A stretch of DNA of 10,914 bases. Source: Stenocarpella maydis (lineage: Eukaryota > Ascomycota > Sordariomycetes > Diaporthales > Diaporthaceae). The notes under the pieces were generated by a model. It did no database searches. It saw only the letters and a program-made list of their open reading frames with translations, and had not been told where the DNA came from. This document shows positions 8,196-10,914 of the stretch, piece after piece (positions within the stretch are counted from its first letter, which is position 1; the number at the start of each line of letters is the position of its first letter). The stretch spans positions 116,549 through 127,462 of the forward strand of contig NQMI01000135.1 in NCBI GenBank assembly GCA_002270565.1, written 5' to 3'. Both the position numbers and the translations under genes were made by a program.

Positions 8196-9634
8196 TTAAG
8201 CAGTCTTGGCCGTGTCAGGCCTGAACCAGGCCCTGGGCCCATACCAGGTCCCCTTGACGAAGCTATTCCAGTAGACGCCGGGGAAGAAATCCTTCTTGAG
8301 GTGGTAGAAGACCCTGCGGGGCACGTCCTGGCTGCCGATGCCAGGGACCCCGGCGAAGGTCTCGTCGGGGACGCCGCCATACCTGAACTCGCAGAGCATG
8401 AGCTCGCCGTGGCCCGTCAGCAGCGGGCACGAGGCGTAGCCGGTGTAGCCGGCCCTGAGCTGCTCGCCGCGCACGGCGGCCAGCAGGTTGTCGACCAGGA
8501 CGGGGGCCTGGGAGCTGATGGCGGCGGCGGTCTTGGAGTTGGGCAGCGACGAGGCGTCGCCGATGGAGAAGACGTTGGGGTACTTGTTGTGCCTGGTTGT
8601 GGTCTTGTCGACGTCGACCCACCCGGCAGGGTCGGCTGTGATGTTCCCAGTCAGCATCGCTGGTGAGATAGATGGTATATGGCTGCGCCTCAGCACCGAG
8701 GCTATGACTTACCCAGGGGTGACCTTGCCACCCAGTCCCAAGGCTTCTGTGGGGGGACGACGTGCAGGAAGCCAAACTCCTTGTCGACCTCCCTGCCGCC
8801 TGCCGCGAGGTTCTTAAAGGTAGCGACCTTCTTGGAGGCATCGATTGACACGAGGTCGTGCTGGAACAGCCCCTCGACACCGCGCCTGACACGCAGCTCC
8901 TCGAGAGCCTTGGAGTACTTTGGCACGGCGAACATGGCGGGCCCGCCGGTGGCAAAGTAGGGCAGGATGTCCTTCCTCACCCCGTCCCGCTCCCACTGCG
9001 ACAGGGCCATCCAGAGCACCTTCTGCGGCGCGCCGGCGCACTTGATAATGCCGGCCGGTTGGGTGAAAATCGCCGTCCCCTTCCTGAAGCCCTGGATGTT
9101 CCTCCACACCTGCTCCACGGTCTTGTCGGAGTAGATGGAGCTCACGCTGCTGCCTGGGTCCCGGAGGGCCTCCGGCAGCCCCCTGACCCCTGAGAAGTTG
9201 GTCTCGAGGCCGGGAGCAACAACCAGGTAGTCATACGAGACCTCGACGCCGTCCTTGGTCCTGAGCTGGTTGTTCTCAGGGTCGAAGCTCGAGACCTGCA
9301 GGGGGTAGTGTGTGACGCCGGACGGGATGAGGCTCGGCAGCGGCCTGCTCATGTCGCTCAGGGGCTTGAGCCCGGTGCCCACGAGGGTCCACCCCGGCTG
9401 ATAGTGGTGGTCCCTGGCCGGGTCGAGGATGGCGATGTCGTCCTGCCTGAACTGTCTTGAGCGCGCAAGCTGGGCGGCGACGGTGACACCGGCGGTCCCG
9501 CCGCCGACGACAACCACACGGTGGTGGGGCTTGGCAGGTATCGAAGTGACGGTGGCGTAGGCTCTGAGTGAAGAGGCTCCGAGGCCCCTTGCAGATGCGC
9601 GAGCCAGGGCCCTCGCCCCCAGTGCTCCAGCCAT
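8196..9634 (-). CDS. Sulfide:quinone oxidoreductase, mitochondrial, type II (HMT2/SQR-like)
   Basis: This FAD flavoprotein of the inner mitochondrial membrane oxidises sulfide and passes electrons to ubiquinone; the fission yeast homologue is Hmt2. Exon 1 is 9634-8713, the intron 8712-8660 (53 nt, GTAAGT...CCAG), and exon 2 is 8659-8196, giving 461 aa, close to the family length. Residues 1 to about 28 are rich in Arg, Ala and Ser with no acidic residues and end RAYAT, a good mitochondrial presequence. The FAD dinucleotide fold is VVVVGGGTAG at 40-49, and the second flavin-binding block is VFSIGDASSLP with SKTAA at 337-353. The two redox cysteines typical of eukaryotic type II enzymes are present: Cys199 in KCAGAPQK and Cys385 in YASCPLLTG. 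The C-terminal membrane-associating region (FPGVYWNSFVKGTWYGP) is complete. The first ATG has good context (CAGACATGGCT) and precedes the presequence. No defect is seen. The gene converges on the isomerase gene. Confidence 0.93.
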
Positions 9635-10317
9635 GTCTGCGACGGATGGAAAGCCAGTCGGGACGATGGATTCCGGCGAGATATGTAGGATACGGTATAC
9701 GGGCGAGGGATGAGCCTTCCCTCTCAGAGCTGCGTCTCCAGGGTGTGAGCGAGTGTGTAATTATATGAGTGAGAACGAAGTCAAGCAAGTGTTCAAATGC
9801 TGGTGCTCACAAAACTTAGAAGGCTGCTTCCTGCATCATAGCAGGGGCAATGGCGTGATCGGCTGTGTGTGGCTGATTGCACCGCCACGACCAACCCTAA
9901 CCCTTTGAAGCTATTCGCTCGTCTAAGAGCCGAGGACAATTCAGCATCAGCTAACTACATTTTATCTAATACGCGAAACTGGGAAGAGGTTCAGAGGGGA
10001 TATCTGAGCAACGTGGGCCGTGGGCAGTTAGAGGGAGTGCAATGTTATTAGGTACTTAAGCAACATGTCATCATCTGAAGGCTCTCGGCTCTCTCACATG
10101 TTCTCGTCAACGCTTGCACCTGAGCAATGCCTGAGAGCAACTCCAACGCCTTCTCATAATATCGCCACGCAAGATGGATATTTTTATGGATTTGACTGCT
10201 TTGTCAGGGCGGCCTCTCCCAGTTGTGGAATATGGGGTGAGTCATGATGCAAACGAGACAGCCAGCACATCAGCAAGGCCTGTGCCGGATGACCAGAATG
10301 ATAATCCAAGACTCGGA
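9635..10317. other. Spacer: SQR promoter and 3' flank of the nucleotidylyltransferase-like gene
   Basis: About 680 bp with only short, unconvincing open frames. The left part is the SQR 5' region; the right part would be the 3' UTR of the gene at 10318. I see no RNA gene, repeat or additional gene. Confidence 0.6.
9760..9766 (-). promoter_or_regulatory. TATA-like element of the SQR gene
   Basis: On the - strand the sequence reads CATATAA, 126-132 nt upstream of the SQR start codon. The distance is similar to that in the two TATA-type promoters on the + strand. It is a weaker match than those, so confidence is modest. Confidence 0.35.
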
Positions 10318-10914
10318 TTACTGAGAGCGAGCGGCGAGCATCCCGGCAAGTCTCTCGGGACAAATGGCGTGGCTCTCCCTCAGCCTCTGGACCAAGGCAT
10401 CCCTGCCCAGCCCCGGATCGGCCTCGAGGATGACCTCCCGGATGCGCGTCGAGCTGATGCCGGGCGTCGCAGCCGGGCCGTCGCCGGGCAGGAGCCTCAC
10501 CGCGGAGCCCGCCGGGGCCGGGCGCGTCGCCTCCCACGCCGTCCGCGCGGTGCCGTCGCCGGCCCGCCAGGCGATGGCACGCCAGGGGCCCCAGCCCCCC
10601 ACCAGCTGCCTCGGGCCACCAGCCGTGGCCCCGGCCCACATGTCCGCGCCGCGCCAGGAGCGCGCCCCCTCGGAGATGACGATCCTGGTGCACACCTCCA
10701 GCGCCGGGTGCCTGATGGGGCGGTCGCAGAACAGGTGGTCCGGGCCCTTGAGGCTCACAAACTCGACGCGGAACCCGTCCGCCGCCGCCAGCCGCCCCGC
10801 GAGGCGCATGCACGCTGGGATGTGCCGGTACGCGGGGGCCGCCAGCACCGCGGTCCTGCACGCGAGATCCCGCAGCTCCTCGGCGCCGCGGAGCTGCGGG
10901 ATCTCGCGTGCAGG
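10318..10914 (-). CDS. Nucleotidylyltransferase-like (NMN adenylyltransferase-like) protein, C-terminal part
   Basis: The open frame enters from the right edge and ends at TAA (10320-10318), giving at least 198 codons; there is no ATG near the edge, so the 5' end is missing. Features fitting the Rossmann-like nucleotidylyltransferase superfamily are PAYRHIPACMRLAGRLA (a helix as found after the third strand), VEFVSLKGPDHLF, GPWRAIAW, and near the C-terminus GISSTRIREVI, the ISSTxxR signature used to bind nucleotide phosphates. The N-terminal HxGH catalytic motif would lie outside the window. Fungi carry divergent paralogues of NMN adenylyltransferase with this organisation, and the true substrate is unknown. 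The first 20 codons visible lie inside a 60-bp palindrome, so the outermost residues may be an assembly artefact. The gene is on the same strand as SQR. Confidence 0.65.
   Translation of the reverse strand, partial: PAREIPQLRGAEELRDLACRTAVLAAPAYRHIPACMRLAGRLAAADGFRVEFVSLKGPDHLFCDRPIRHPALEVCTRIVISEGARSWRGADMWAGATAGGPRQLVGGWGPWRAIAWRAGDGTARTAWEATRPAPAGSAVRLLPGDGPAATPGISSTRIREVILEADPGLGRDALVQRLRESHAICPERLAGMLAARSQ
10855..10914. repeat. 60-bp near-perfect palindrome at the window edge
   Basis: Arms 10855-10879 and 10890-10914 are exact reverse complements over 25 nt. The 10 nt between them contain the palindrome CGGCGCCG (10881-10888) on the same centre, so only the T10880/C10889 pair is mismatched. 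The structure ends exactly at the last base and lies in an open reading frame. A fold-back joining artefact at a contig end is the most likely cause; a genuine genomic hairpin is the alternative. Confidence 0.9.

Noticed and set aside
8301..9193. Plus-strand frames across the sulfide:quinone oxidoreductase gene
   Set aside because: They are antisense to a well-supported flavoprotein and have no recognisable domains.
10184..10861. 225-codon - strand frame overlapping the nucleotidylyltransferase-like gene
   Set aside because: It is rich in Gly/Arg/Ala/Pro and runs into non-coding sequence; the overlapping frame carries the ISSTxxR-type motif instead.

Overview
The window looks like nuclear DNA of a filamentous ascomycete (Pezizomycotina, most likely a Sordariomycete). 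It has short 47-77 nt introns with GTRNGT-type donors and CTRAC-type branch sites, a multi-intron microsomal P450, a mitochondrially targeted fungal sulfide:quinone oxidoreductase, long spacers between single-gene units, and large swings in base composition (below 20% GC in places, above 75% in others). It may be a complete short contig: the first gene is preceded by AT-rich DNA and the last gene runs off the right edge inside a palindrome.

Layout. 1-474: AT-rich, strongly G-over-C-skewed DNA with a G-quadruplex motif, then a P450 promoter region. 475-2502 (+): an intact nine-exon cytochrome P450 of 513 aa. 2503-3801: a non-coding spacer with a very AT-rich pocket and, at its right end, a TATA box. 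3802-5523 (+): an intronless gene for an unrecognised 573-aa protein with a possible F-box-like N-terminus and an acidic Asp/Ser/Glu repeat. 5524-6630: a spacer ending in a TATA-type promoter. 6631-7932 (+): a type I mannose-6-phosphate isomerase gene with one intron and a one-base frameshift near its 3' end. 8196-9634 (-): a type II sulfide:quinone oxidoreductase with one intron, tail to tail with the isomerase gene. 9635-10317: a spacer with the quinone oxidoreductase promoter. 10318-10914 (-): the C-terminal part of a nucleotidylyltransferase-like gene, cut by the window edge.

The genes do not form an obvious pathway. The P450 is an orphan here, with no polyketide or peptide synthetase, terpene cyclase, transporter or regulator beside it. 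The isomerase links glycolysis to GDP-mannose and cell-wall or glycan synthesis, the sulfide oxidoreductase feeds electrons from sulfide into the mitochondrial quinone pool, and the partial gene resembles NMN adenylyltransferase-like proteins. I see no CRISPR array, no RNA gene, no intact transposon and no convincing new multi-gene system. The points most worth checking are the 60-bp near-perfect palindrome at the right edge, the isomerase frameshift, and the acidic-repeat protein.
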